A stretch of 64,000 nt of DNA, taken from assembly GCF_023023025.1 (NCBI RefSeq), contig NZ_CP095481.1, positions 5,717,001-5,781,000 of the forward strand. Reading direction: 5' to 3'. Shown here in pieces: positions 9,758 through 17,418 of this stretch. The notes under the pieces are model-generated. The model was not told where the DNA came from. It did not search any database and worked only from the letters and a program-made list of their open reading frames with translations. The DNA comes from Amycolatopsis sp. WQ 127309. Its GTDB lineage: Bacteria > Actinomycetota > Actinomycetes > Mycobacteriales > Pseudonocardiaceae. The translations under genes and the position numbers were made by a program. The stretch's first letter is position 1, and each line of letters starts with the position of its first letter.

Positions 9758-10408
9758 TCACACTCCTGCGGAAGTCTTCAGCGTTTCGAGATTCGATACC
9801 TCGAGTCGTCGCCCAGGCCGTAGCGCGCCGAGTTTGCGGAGGTGCTGGAGGTGAAGCGCGACGGTGCTGCGGGCGAGCCCCAAGGCTTCGGCGATGTCCT
9901 GCTGGGAGAACGGCACCTGATCCGGGTTCGTAGCGGCTCGGTCGGCGAGAGCCACGACTTCGAGCAGCAGCCGCGCGATCTTCCGTTCGGGACTGAAGTG
10001 CACGAGTTCGACTTGGTACGGGACCGTCTGGGAAAGCTTCGTCACCAGATAGTCGGTCAGGACCGAGTGTCCGTCGTGTTCGCTGAGGAAGGCGTTGAAT
10101 CGATCGCCGGAGAGCACGCGGACCGTGCACGTATCGATCGTTTCGACGGTGGCCGTCCGCGCTGACAGTCGCCGCGCGGCGACTTCGCCGATGAGATCGC
10201 CGGCACCGCGCAAGGTGATCAGCAGCTGCCCGCCGTCACGTTCTCCGCCGAGCACCTTCACCCGGCCGGAGATGAGCGCGAGGACGGTTGACCCGGGTTC
10301 CCCTTGCCGGAAGACGCGACTCCCGGGTGGGTATACGCGGTTGGCGCCGGACTCCAGCAATGAGCTCCACCGGCTCTCTCCGAGGAGTGCGCGAAATCCA
10401 CGTGTCAC
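9758..10408 (-). CDS. Crp/Fnr-family transcriptional regulator
   Basis: The 216-aa protein has an N-terminal cyclic-nucleotide-binding beta-roll (YPPGSRVFRQGEPGSTVLAL, SGRVKVLG, GDLIGEVAA, DTCTVRVLSG) and a C-terminal winged helix (PFSQQDIAEALGLARSTVAL). The phosphate-binding cassette reads GEVAARRLSARTATV, where a cAMP binder normally has GExxLxxxxxRxA(T/S)V, so ligand binding is possible and the ligand is unknown. I use GTG at 10408; GTG at 10429 is in frame too. It lies 93 bp upstream of the cyclase-like gene on the same strand, which suggests it controls or senses that system. The upstream region contains GTGA-N8-TCAC, a possible own operator. Confidence 0.85.
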   Translation of the reverse strand: MTRGFRALLGESRWSSLLESGANRVYPPGSRVFRQGEPGSTVLALISGRVKVLGGERDGGQLLITLRGAGDLIGEVAARRLSARTATVETIDTCTVRVLSGDRFNAFLSEHDGHSVLTDYLVTKLSQTVPYQVELVHFSPERKIARLLLEVVALADRAATNPDQVPFSQQDIAEALGLARSTVALHLQHLRKLGALRPGRRLEVSNLETLKTSAGV

Positions 10409-10480
10409 GAAAGGTGATATACCGCTCACGTGCCGTATGCACAATGGGATCCAGGTGTTTGTCCCGGAGAAGGCTCCGAA

Positions 10481-10512
10481 CGGGAGCACGCCCGGCGCGT
10501 GGCGTGCTCCCG
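10481..10512. terminator. Hairpin terminator behind the GH25 gene
   Basis: CGGGAGCACGCC at 10481-10492 pairs perfectly with GGCGTGCTCCCG at 10501-10512 around an 8-nt loop. It starts ten bases beyond the stop of the minus-strand muramidase gene and separates it from the Crp-type gene. Confidence 0.8.
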
Positions 10513-10521
10513 ACCCGGGTG

Positions 10522-11346
10522 TCAGCCGGTGGCCAGGACCTTCAAGCGCGAGATGTCCGCGCTGAACTGGTCCTGGTCGAGCGGCGTGGAGCTGTACTGC
10601 CAGAACGTATAGAAGCCCCACTTGTACGGCAGCGTCCCCACCGACGACGCATACCGGGCCACCCACAGCGGGTTCGTCGAGCTGAAGTCGCCCGTGTTGC
10701 CGGTGCACTGGCTCCACCAGCTCGTCGCCGTGTAGATGACCGGCCAGCGGGTGGTCTTCTTGTGGTACTCGTCGCTGAAGGCCTTGATCCACGCGACCAT
10801 CTGCGCCGCGGTCTTTCCATAACACGCGTTGTTCGGGCCCCACTCGATGTCGAGTGTGCCCGGCAGCGTCCTGCCGTCCTTCGACCAGCCGCCGCCGTGG
10901 GCGACGAAGTAGTCGGCCTGGGCCGCGCCGCCCGCCAAGTCCGGGCGGCCGTAGTGGTAGGCGCCGTGGATCATGCCGACGTTGTAGGAACCGGTGTACT
11001 GCTGGCTGAAGTACGCGTTGACGTAGCCGGTGCCCTCGGTCGCCTTGACGTAGGCGAACTTCTTGCCCGCGCTCCAGTACGACGCCCAGTTGACGTTGCC
11101 CTGGTACGAGCTGACGTCGATGCCGGGGACGCTCGCGTCCACCGACGCCGGGGCCAAGCCGGCCGGGGCGACGCCGACGCCGTCGTGGGCGCGGATCGCG
11201 GCGCCCATCTCGTGGTTGCCGGTGGCGTCCTGGTCCGGGAGGCCCGGCGCCGCGTTCGCGCCGGTGGCGGTCACGACCAGCAGGGAGGTCGAGACCGCGA
11301 GTGCGGCGCCGAACAGGCGTCGCCACCCCCGTCGTTGTGCTGTCAT
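10522..11346 (-). CDS. Secreted GH25 muramidase (lysozyme M1 type)
   Basis: This 274-aa exported enzyme should cut the beta-1,4 bond between N-acetylmuramic acid and N-acetylglucosamine in peptidoglycan. A signal peptide (MTAQRRGWRRLFGAALAVS, then a hydrophobic core to ATGANA) precedes the catalytic domain. GH25 signatures are GIDVSSYQGNVNW, FAYVKATEGTGY and the acidic pair in GTLDIEW; IYTATSWWSQC and FWQYSS are also typical. Start ATG at 11346 is preceded by AAAGGAA; the open frame runs further upstream without support. It is a single gene with its own terminator. Roles in cell-wall turnover or in attacking other bacteria are both possible. Confidence 0.9.
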   Translation of the reverse strand: MTAQRRGWRRLFGAALAVSTSLLVVTATGANAAPGLPDQDATGNHEMGAAIRAHDGVGVAPAGLAPASVDASVPGIDVSSYQGNVNWASYWSAGKKFAYVKATEGTGYVNAYFSQQYTGSYNVGMIHGAYHYGRPDLAGGAAQADYFVAHGGGWSKDGRTLPGTLDIEWGPNNACYGKTAAQMVAWIKAFSDEYHKKTTRWPVIYTATSWWSQCTGNTGDFSSTNPLWVARYASSVGTLPYKWGFYTFWQYSSTPLDQDQFSADISRLKVLATG

Positions 11347-11558
11347 CGTGCGTTCCTTTCGGGTTGCCCTCGCTGTGCGCGGCTGTGCAGGGCCGCGCGG
11401 CATGAGTCTGTTACATCTTCGTAGGCGATGTCACTGCTCCATGTGATTCAATTTCCCGCTGCGGCCGAGCCCGTGAATCGGCAACGGACCGGACGAAAGG
11501 GATTCCGGGGTCCCTTTGGCGCTTGAAGCGGCCTGGCGCAGGGGGCAGACTCGCCCGC
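11347..11558. promoter_or_regulatory. Divergent promoter region between GH25 gene and ggt
   Basis: This 212-bp gap separates two secreted-protein genes read in opposite directions. A 7-bp inverted repeat AAAGGGA/TCCCTTT (11496-11502 and 11511-11517) lies in front of ggt. CAGACT at 11546-11551 sits seven bases before the ggt ATG, as expected for a leaderless -10 box. Confidence 0.45.
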
Positions 11559-13358
11559 ATGCCCGCGCTCCGGAGTCGCCGAACCCTCGTCATCGCCGCC
11601 ACGGCCGCGCTCCTCACGACCGTCGCGACCGGACCCGCCACCGCCGCCACGCCCACCCCGAAGACACCGGTCGCCACCGGCTTCGGCGGCGCCGTGGCCA
11701 GCATCGACGCCGACGCCACCGCGATCGGCACCCAGGTCCTGCGCGACGGCGGGAACGCCGTCGACGCGGCCGTCGCCGTCGCCGCCGCGCTCGGGGTCAC
11801 CGACCCGTTCTCCGCCGGGGTCGGCGGGGGCGGGTTCTTCGTCTACTACGACGCCAGGACCGGCCGCGTCCACACCTTGGACGGCCGCGAGACCGCGCCG
11901 AAGTCCGCCGACGCGAACCTCTTCGTCGAGAACGGCCAGCCGCTGCCGTTCAACGACGCCGTCACGAGCGGGCTGAGCGTCGGCGTCCCCGGCACGCCCG
12001 CGACGTGGTCCGAGGCCCTCCGCAAGTGGGGGACGCGGTCGCTGGCGAAGACCCTGAAGCCCGCGGAGAACCTGGCGCGCAAGGGATTCGTCGTCGACCC
12101 GACGTTCCAGACGCAGATCGCGAACAACGCCGCGCGGTTCGCCGCGTTCCCGTCGACGCGCTCGCTGTACCTGCCGGACGGCGCGCCGCCCGCGCCCGGC
12201 ACCGTCTTCCGGAACCCGGACCTCGCCGCGACGTACGCGCAGCTGGAGCGCGGCGGCGTCGACGCGCTGTACCGGGGCCCGATCGGCGCGGACATCGCGA
12301 AGACCGTGCAGAATCCGCCGAAGGATCCCGCCTCGACGCTGAACGTGCGGCCCGGCAAGCTGACCGCCCGGGACATCGCCGACTACCGGGCGATCGAGCG
12401 CACGCCGACCCACGCCGAGTACCGCGGGCTGGACGTCTACGGCATGCCGGCGCCGTCGTCGGGCGGGCTGACCGTCGGCGAGGCGCTCAACATCCTCGAG
12501 AACTACGACCTCAAGCACGCGAGCAAGGCCGACTACCTGCAGTACTTCCTGGAGTCGACGCGGTTCGCCTTCGCCGACCGCAACCGCTGGATCGGCGACC
12601 CGGCCGTGATCGACGTCCCGGCCAAGCAGCTGCTGAGCCAGCGCTTCGCCGACTCGCGGGCCTGCCTGATCTCGAAGGACAAGGCCGCGACCAGCCCGGT
12701 CGCCCCGGCCGACCCGAAGCACCCGACCCCGTGTCAGGCGGGGACCACCGGCGCCCCGACACCGTACGAGGGCGAGAACACCACCCACCTCACGGTCGCC
12801 GACAAGTGGGGCAACGTCGTCGCCTACACGCTGACGATCGAGCAGGAGGGCGGCAGCGGGATCGTCGTGCCGGGCCGCGGGTTCCTGCTCAACAACGAGC
12901 TGACCGACTTCTCGTTCACCCCGGTGACGCCGGGGGTGCCCGACCCGAACCTGCCCGGCCCCGGCAAGCGGCCGCGCTCGTCGATGGCGCCGACGATCGT
13001 GCTCAAGGACGGCCGCCCGTTCTTCGCGACGGGTTCGCCGGGCGGGGCGTCGATCATCACGACGGTGCTGCAGGTGCTGACCGGCCGGATCGACCGCGGC
13101 CTCTCGCTGGAGGACGCCATCGCGGCGCCGCGCGCGTCGCAGCGGAACTCGGCGCAGGCCCAGGTCGAGCAGGAGTTCCTGAACCTGCCCGAGACGGCGG
13201 CGCTCAGGGCCCGCGGCCAGGGCTTCTCGACGGCACCCGCGGAGATCGGCGCGGCCACCGGAGTCGAGAGGCTGCGCGACGGCCGCTGGCTGGCGGCGGC
13301 GGAACCGGTCCGCCGCGGCATCGGCTCGGCCCAGGTGGTGTGGCCCACGCACTGGTGA
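11559..13358 (+). CDS. ggt: Gamma-glutamyltransferase, exported
   Basis: The 599-aa precursor of gamma-glutamyltranspeptidase has a signal peptide (MPALRSRRTLVIAATAALLT to ATAA) followed by GGNAVDAAVAVAAALGVTDP and GVGGGGFFVYYDARTG of the large subunit. The cleavage site is ENTTHLTVADKWGN: the first Thr of TTH, about residue 408, should be the new N-terminal nucleophile of the small subunit. Downstream, GKRPRSSMAPTI and GSPGGASIITTVLQ form the gamma-glutamyl pocket. It hydrolyses glutathione and other gamma-glutamyl compounds outside the membrane. Start ATG at 11559 follows GGGGGCAG and a -10-like CAGACT. Confidence 0.93.
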   Translation: MPALRSRRTLVIAATAALLTTVATGPATAATPTPKTPVATGFGGAVASIDADATAIGTQVLRDGGNAVDAAVAVAAALGVTDPFSAGVGGGGFFVYYDARTGRVHTLDGRETAPKSADANLFVENGQPLPFNDAVTSGLSVGVPGTPATWSEALRKWGTRSLAKTLKPAENLARKGFVVDPTFQTQIANNAARFAAFPSTRSLYLPDGAPPAPGTVFRNPDLAATYAQLERGGVDALYRGPIGADIAKTVQNPPKDPASTLNVRPGKLTARDIADYRAIERTPTHAEYRGLDVYGMPAPSSGGLTVGEALNILENYDLKHASKADYLQYFLESTRFAFADRNRWIGDPAVIDVPAKQLLSQRFADSRACLISKDKAATSPVAPADPKHPTPCQAGTTGAPTPYEGENTTHLTVADKWGNVVAYTLTIEQEGGSGIVVPGRGFLLNNELTDFSFTPVTPGVPDPNLPGPGKRPRSSMAPTIVLKDGRPFFATGSPGGASIITTVLQVLTGRIDRGLSLEDAIAAPRASQRNSAQAQVEQEFLNLPETAALRARGQGFSTAPAEIGAATGVERLRDGRWLAAAEPVRRGIGSAQVVWPTHW

Positions 13359-13383
13359 CGGTACGTCCGCTGGGCACTCCGGT

Positions 13384-14343
13384 TCAGGCTTCGAGCGCCC
13401 AGCGGACGTAGCGCGTCTTCGGCTCGAACCCGGCCTTCGCGAAGACGCCCGACGCCCCGGACGGGCTCGCCGAGTCGACGACGAGGCTCGCTTGGTCGTA
13501 CCCCTGCTCGGCCGCCGCGCGCAACGCGTGCGCGAGCAGTGCCGTCGCGACGCCCCGGCGCCGGCGCTCGGGCCGCGTCCCGACGACCATGAAGTGCGCG
13601 TCGCGGAGGCCGGTCGCCTCGGTGTCGGCGTCCCAGGACAGGGTCACCAGCAGGCCGGCCGGTGCCCCGTCCGGGTCCCGGAAAAGGAAGCTGGCGTCCG
13701 GCCGGAACGTCTGGTTGGTGATCTTGTTCCGCCACATGTCCGCGGGCATCGGCACCGCGCCCCAGTGGTCCGCGAACGCCGCGTTGCGGGTCCGCCGGAA
13801 GTCCTCGTCGGTCGCCGCCGACCACGGCCCGATCCGTGGCTCGTCCACCGGCGCCAGGTCGTCGAGCCGGTGTTCCATGCGCCGGAAGTACCGGACCGGC
13901 GTGAAGCTCCGTGACCGCATCAGCTCGGCCAGGCCGGCGATGTGCCCGGGCCGGTGGACGTCGACCATGAGCTTCGCGCCCGGGTGGTGCAGCTCGTGGA
14001 GCACCTTCGCCGCCGCCACCCCGGCCTCCACGAGCGTGGTGCCGATTCCACGGCGGCGGCAGGCCGGGTGGACTCCGCCGTCCAGGAATACCCGGTGGAC
14101 CTCGTCGGCGGTCGGCTTGAAGCGGATCTTGACGTAGCCGATCATCGTGTCGCCGTCGAAGGCCGCGAGGCTGCCGCGCTCCAGATCCGCGTAGGGGTCG
14201 GCCAGCTCGGTGCGGGTGTCGTCGGCGGTGTAGTGCTCGCCGATCCGGTCTGCGGTTTCCATGGCGTTGAGGAGGTCGGCCGACGCCCGCGCGTCCTCGC
14301 GGGTCAGCGGGCGCCACGTCGGTGCGGAAGATCGTCCGGGCAT
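13384..14343 (-). CDS. Tandem GNAT-domain N-acetyltransferase
   Basis: The 319-aa protein contains two GNAT folds, as in mycothiol synthase and related actinobacterial enzymes. The first has the acetyl-CoA loop VHPACRRRGIGTTLVEAGVA (about residues 92-111). The second has MVVGTRPERRRRGVATALLA followed by VVDSASPSGASGVFAKAGF near the C terminus. The substrate is not evident; it lacks enough recognisable MshD signature to call it mycothiol synthase. The ATG at 14343 is chosen because the in-frame extension upstream looks like non-coding read-through. It is a lone gene convergent with ggt and divergent from the fmt operon. Confidence 0.85.
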   Translation of the reverse strand: MPGRSSAPTWRPLTREDARASADLLNAMETADRIGEHYTADDTRTELADPYADLERGSLAAFDGDTMIGYVKIRFKPTADEVHRVFLDGGVHPACRRRGIGTTLVEAGVAAAKVLHELHHPGAKLMVDVHRPGHIAGLAELMRSRSFTPVRYFRRMEHRLDDLAPVDEPRIGPWSAATDEDFRRTRNAAFADHWGAVPMPADMWRNKITNQTFRPDASFLFRDPDGAPAGLLVTLSWDADTEATGLRDAHFMVVGTRPERRRRGVATALLAHALRAAAEQGYDQASLVVDSASPSGASGVFAKAGFEPKTRYVRWALEA

Positions 14344-14425
14344 GCGGGTGACGCTAGCCGGGCCTGTCCGGGCTGTCGCCGGGGTTTCCGGCGGGCGCGG
14401 GCGCGCCACGATCACCGGGGCCTTC

Positions 14426-14431
14426 TAGACT
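14426..14431 (+). promoter_or_regulatory. -10 box of the fmt operon (leaderless)
   Basis: TAGACT stands eight bases before an ATG at 14440. This spacing is the leaderless arrangement seen at several other genes here, and it puts the predicted transcript start on that ATG rather than on fmt. Confidence 0.55.
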
Positions 14432-14439
14432 CAGGCCCG

Positions 14440-14487
14440 ATGTTCCAGCCACTTGAATCCCTGCTCCCGCCGGTGGTGGGCCGATGA
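14440..14487 (+). CDS. Putative leaderless 15-aa upstream ORF coupled to fmt
   Basis: A short frame encodes [15 protein letters not shown] and its TGA overlaps the fmt start in ATGA. It begins eight bases after a TAGACT -10 box, so the mRNA would start on its ATG. The fmt start has the weak site GGTGGTGGG upstream, so translation could depend on ribosomes finishing this ORF. The Pro-Pro pair near the end could slow ribosomes. It may instead be a non-functional remnant. Confidence 0.45.
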   Translation: MFQPLESLLPPVVGR

Positions 14488-15410
14488 AGCTCGTCTTCGC
14501 CGGCACCCCCGAACCGGCGGTCCCCGCCCTGCGCGCTCTGCTCGACTCCGGCCGGCACGAGGTCGTCGCCGTCGTGACCCGGCCCGATGCCCAGGCCGGG
14601 CGCGGCCGTCACGTCGTCCGCTCGCCTGTCGGCGCCCTCGCCGACGAGCACGGCATCGAGGTGCTGACGCCCGCCCGCGCCGGTGACCCGGCCTTCCTCG
14701 CGCGCCTCGCCGAGCTCGCGCCGGACGCCTGCCCGGTCGTCGCCTACGGGGCGTTGCTGCCGCAGTCCGCGCTCGACATCCCGTCGCTCGGCTGGGTGAA
14801 CCTGCACTTCTCGCTGCTGCCCGCCTGGCGCGGGGCCGCGCCGGTGCAGGCCGCGATCCGCGCCGGCGACGAGATCACCGGCGCCTCGACCTTCCGGATC
14901 GTCAAGGAGCTGGACGCGGGCCCGGTCTTCGGCGTGGTCACCGAGACCATCGCCGCGACCGACACCGCGGGCGAACTGCTCGGCCGGCTGTCGGAGTCCG
15001 GGGCCAAGCTGCTCCTGTCCACCATGGACGGTCTCGCCGACGGCACCCTGCGCGCGCAGGAGCAGCCCGCCGAGGGGCTCAGCTACGCGCCGAAGGTGAC
15101 GGTCGACGACGCCCGCGTGTCGTTCGCCGACCCGGCCGCGGCGGTCGACCGGCAGATCCGGTCGGTCACCCCGGAGCCGGGCGCGTGGGCGGAGTTCCGC
15201 GGGGAACGGCTGAAGCTCGGCCCGGTCACGGTGGTCGACGAACCCGGCCCGCCGCCGGGCGAGATCGTGCTGGAACGCAAGCGGGTGCTGGTCGGGACGG
15301 CGACGAAGCCGTTGCGGCTCGGCGAAGTGCAGGCACCCGGCAAGAAACGGATGGCGGCCACCGACTGGGCTCGCGGAACACGGATCGAGCAGGGAGAACG
15401 CCTCCGATGA
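14484..15410 (+). CDS. fmt: Methionyl-tRNA formyltransferase
   Basis: Fmt formylates the initiator Met-tRNA with 10-formyl-tetrahydrofolate. The N terminus [20 protein letters not shown], the catalytic block [20 protein letters not shown] (Asn-His pair) and the downstream [16 protein letters not shown] are diagnostic. The C-terminal OB-like tRNA-binding domain runs from about residue 205. Length is 308 aa, normal. The stop overlaps rsmB as ATGA. In related genomes def or priA stands directly upstream; here an 8.6-kb accessory block separates priA from fmt, and no peptide deformylase gene is seen. Confidence 0.96.
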   Translation: MKLVFAGTPEPAVPALRALLDSGRHEVVAVVTRPDAQAGRGRHVVRSPVGALADEHGIEVLTPARAGDPAFLARLAELAPDACPVVAYGALLPQSALDIPSLGWVNLHFSLLPAWRGAAPVQAAIRAGDEITGASTFRIVKELDAGPVFGVVTETIAATDTAGELLGRLSESGAKLLLSTMDGLADGTLRAQEQPAEGLSYAPKVTVDDARVSFADPAAAVDRQIRSVTPEPGAWAEFRGERLKLGPVTVVDEPGPPPGEIVLERKRVLVGTATKPLRLGEVQAPGKKRMAATDWARGTRIEQGERLR

Positions 15411-16831
15411 ACGACAACAGGGAACGCCGGCCGTCACGGCCGCAGCGGAGCCACCCGGCCCCGCGCAAGGAAAGCCCGCGCCGCCCGCCGGAGGTGGACG
15501 CCGCCCGCCAGGCCGCGTTCGACGTCCTGCGCGCCGTGCGCGAGAAGGACGCCTACGCCAACCTCGTCCTGCCGGACCTGCTGCGCGAGCGGCGGATCAG
15601 CGGCCGGGACGCCGCGCTGGCCACCGAGCTGGCGTACGGCACGTCGCGGGCGCAGGGCCTGCTCGACGCCGTCATCGAGGCCAACGCCGAGCGGCCGCTG
15701 GCCAAGACCGACCCCACGGTGCTGGACGCGCTGCGCCTCGGCGTCTACCAGCTGCTGCGCACGCGCATCCCGGAGCACGCCGCGGTGACGTCCACTGTGG
15801 ACCTCGTGCGCGCCGAAGCCGGTTCGTGGGCCACGGGGTTCGCGAACGCCATCATGCGCAAGGTGTCCGAAAAGGACGAAGCCGCCTGGCTCGACGAGCT
15901 GGCGCCGGACGACTCGACCGACCCGATCGGCGCGTACGCGCTGCGCACCGCGCACCCGCGCTGGATCGCCCGCTCGTTCGCCGAAGCGCTGGGGGACAAG
16001 GGTGCCGGCCTCAAGGCCGCGCTCGAAGCCGACGACGCGCGGCCCGAAGTGCACCTGGTCGCCCGCCCCGGCGAGATCACCGCCGACGAGCTGGCCGCGA
16101 TCACCGGCGGCGACCCGGCGCCGTACTCGCCCTACGGCGTGCGCCTGCCCGCGGGCGCCGGCGACCCGGCCGACGCCGAGCCGATCCGCGAACGGCTCGC
16201 CGCGGTGCAGGACGAGGGCAGCCAGCTCTGCGCGATCGCCGCGACGAAGGTGCCGGTCGAGGGCTCGGACGAGCGCTGGCTCGACCTCTGCGCCGGTCCC
16301 GGCGGCAAGGCGGTCATGCTCGGCTCCCTCGCGGCGTTGAGCGGCGCGACCGTGGACGCCGTCGAGAAAGCGCCGCACCGCGCGAAGCTGGTCGAGAAGG
16401 CCACGATCGGCCTGCCGGTGAAGGTGCACGTCGCCGACGGCCGCGAAAGCGGCTTGGAACCGGGCTACGACCGGATCCTCGTCGACGCGCCCTGCAGCGG
16501 CCTCGGCGCGCTGCGACGGCGGCCGGAGGCGCGCTGGCGGCGTCAGCCCTCCGACGTCGCGGACCTGACGAAGCTGCAGGGCGAGCTGATCACCGCGGCC
16601 TACGCCCTGCTGCGGCCCGGCGGCGCGCTCACCTACGTCGTCTGCTCGCCGCACCTGGCCGAGACCGAGGGCGTGGTGGGCGAGACGGCACGGCGGCTGA
16701 AGGCCGAAGTGCTGGACTCGCGGGAGTTCTTCCCCGGCGTGCCCGAGCTCGGTGACGGACCGTACGTGCAGCTGTGGCCGCACCGCCACGGCACCGACGC
16801 GATGTTCTGCGCCGTGCTGCGCAAACCGTGA
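15407..16831 (+). CDS. rsmB: 16S rRNA (cytosine-967-C5)-methyltransferase
   Basis: RsmB (Fmu/Sun) methylates C967 of 16S rRNA using SAM. The 474-aa protein has an Arg/Pro-rich N-terminal tail and a NusB-like RNA-binding domain ([35 protein letters not shown]). The methyltransferase domain has the SAM loop [18 protein letters not shown], the Pro-Cys motif [16 protein letters not shown] and the nucleophile site YVVCSPH. ATG at 15407 overlaps the fmt stop (ATGA), and the stop overlaps the following flavoprotein gene (GTGA). Confidence 0.95.
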   Translation: MNDNRERRPSRPQRSHPAPRKESPRRPPEVDAARQAAFDVLRAVREKDAYANLVLPDLLRERRISGRDAALATELAYGTSRAQGLLDAVIEANAERPLAKTDPTVLDALRLGVYQLLRTRIPEHAAVTSTVDLVRAEAGSWATGFANAIMRKVSEKDEAAWLDELAPDDSTDPIGAYALRTAHPRWIARSFAEALGDKGAGLKAALEADDARPEVHLVARPGEITADELAAITGGDPAPYSPYGVRLPAGAGDPADAEPIRERLAAVQDEGSQLCAIAATKVPVEGSDERWLDLCAGPGGKAVMLGSLAALSGATVDAVEKAPHRAKLVEKATIGLPVKVHVADGRESGLEPGYDRILVDAPCSGLGALRRRPEARWRRQPSDVADLTKLQGELITAAYALLRPGGALTYVVCSPHLAETEGVVGETARRLKAEVLDSREFFPGVPELGDGPYVQLWPHRHGTDAMFCAVLRKP

Positions 16832-17325
16832 CCGATCTCGGGCTGGTCGCCGGCTCGTGCGGCGGGCTGGACGTCCGGTTCGCCGCCGAGCTGGCCCGGC
16901 CCGCCGCCGCCCGCGGCTGGCGGACGGCGATCACCCTGACGCCGACGGCGATGCGCTGGCTCGAGTCGACCGGCGCCCTGGCGGAGGTCGAGTCGGCGAC
17001 CGACCTGCCGGTGCGCAGCGCATCCCGGCTGCCGGGGGAGCCCCGGCCGCACCCGGACCCGTCGGTGTTCCTGTTCGCGCCCGCGTCGGCCAATTCGGTG
17101 GCGAAGCTGGCGCTCGGGATCGCGGACAACCAGGCGCTGACCGTGCTCGGTGACGTCCTCGGCGCGCCCGGGATCACGATCGTCGTGGCCTACCAGATCC
17201 AGGACACCCGGGTGCACCACCCGGCGTGGCGGCGCCACCTCGGCACCCTCGCGGAGGCCGGGGTGACGCTGCACCGCCTGGACGCCGGGCGGCCGTGGAC
17301 CGAGGCGCTGGACCTGCTGCCCTGA
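16828..17325 (+). CDS. Small HFCD-family flavoprotein
   Basis: The 165-aa product resembles the CoaC/UbiX (HFCD) flavoprotein fold. It has an N-terminal strand LGLVAGSCGGLDVRFAAEL, then TPTAMRWLESTGAL, and the FMN-contacting APASANSVAKLALGIADNQ, equivalent to [16 protein letters not shown] in CoaBC of this window. It lacks the PxMNxxMW motif needed for peptidyl-cysteine or phosphopantothenoylcysteine decarboxylation. The substrate is unknown. GTG at 16828 overlaps the rsmB stop by four bases, so it is the last gene of the fmt-rsmB operon. Confidence 0.8.
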   Translation: MTDLGLVAGSCGGLDVRFAAELARPAAARGWRTAITLTPTAMRWLESTGALAEVESATDLPVRSASRLPGEPRPHPDPSVFLFAPASANSVAKLALGIADNQALTVLGDVLGAPGITIVVAYQIQDTRVHHPAWRRHLGTLAEAGVTLHRLDAGRPWTEALDLLP

Positions 17326-17376
17326 GCCGGTCACTGCCCTGAACAAGCCGTTTCGCCGAACAGCGCATGGGGCGCC

Positions 17377-17418
17377 GCCCCCGATTTCCACGCTACCGGG
17401 TGGCACCGACAGTTCCGG
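17377..17418 (+). repeat. Copy 1 of a dispersed about 41-bp repeat
   Basis: This sequence begins GCCCCCGATTTCCACGCTAC and ends CACCGACAGTTCCGG. Three further copies lie at 54668, 54781 (inverted) and 58944. It fills the gap between the convergent flavoprotein and serine-hydrolase genes, immediately next to the latter's stop codon. Confidence 0.7.

Noticed and set aside
6966..10130. A single 1054-aa fusion of the Crp, cyclase-like and NTPase regions
   Set aside because: The frame upstream of 8843 is a shadow of the cyclase-like gene; the NTPase has its own ATG overlapping that gene's stop in ATGA.
9758..11326. Fusion of the Crp-type protein with an upstream 300-codon extension
   Set aside because: The extension is antisense or out-of-phase reading of the GH25 gene and contains the terminator hairpin.
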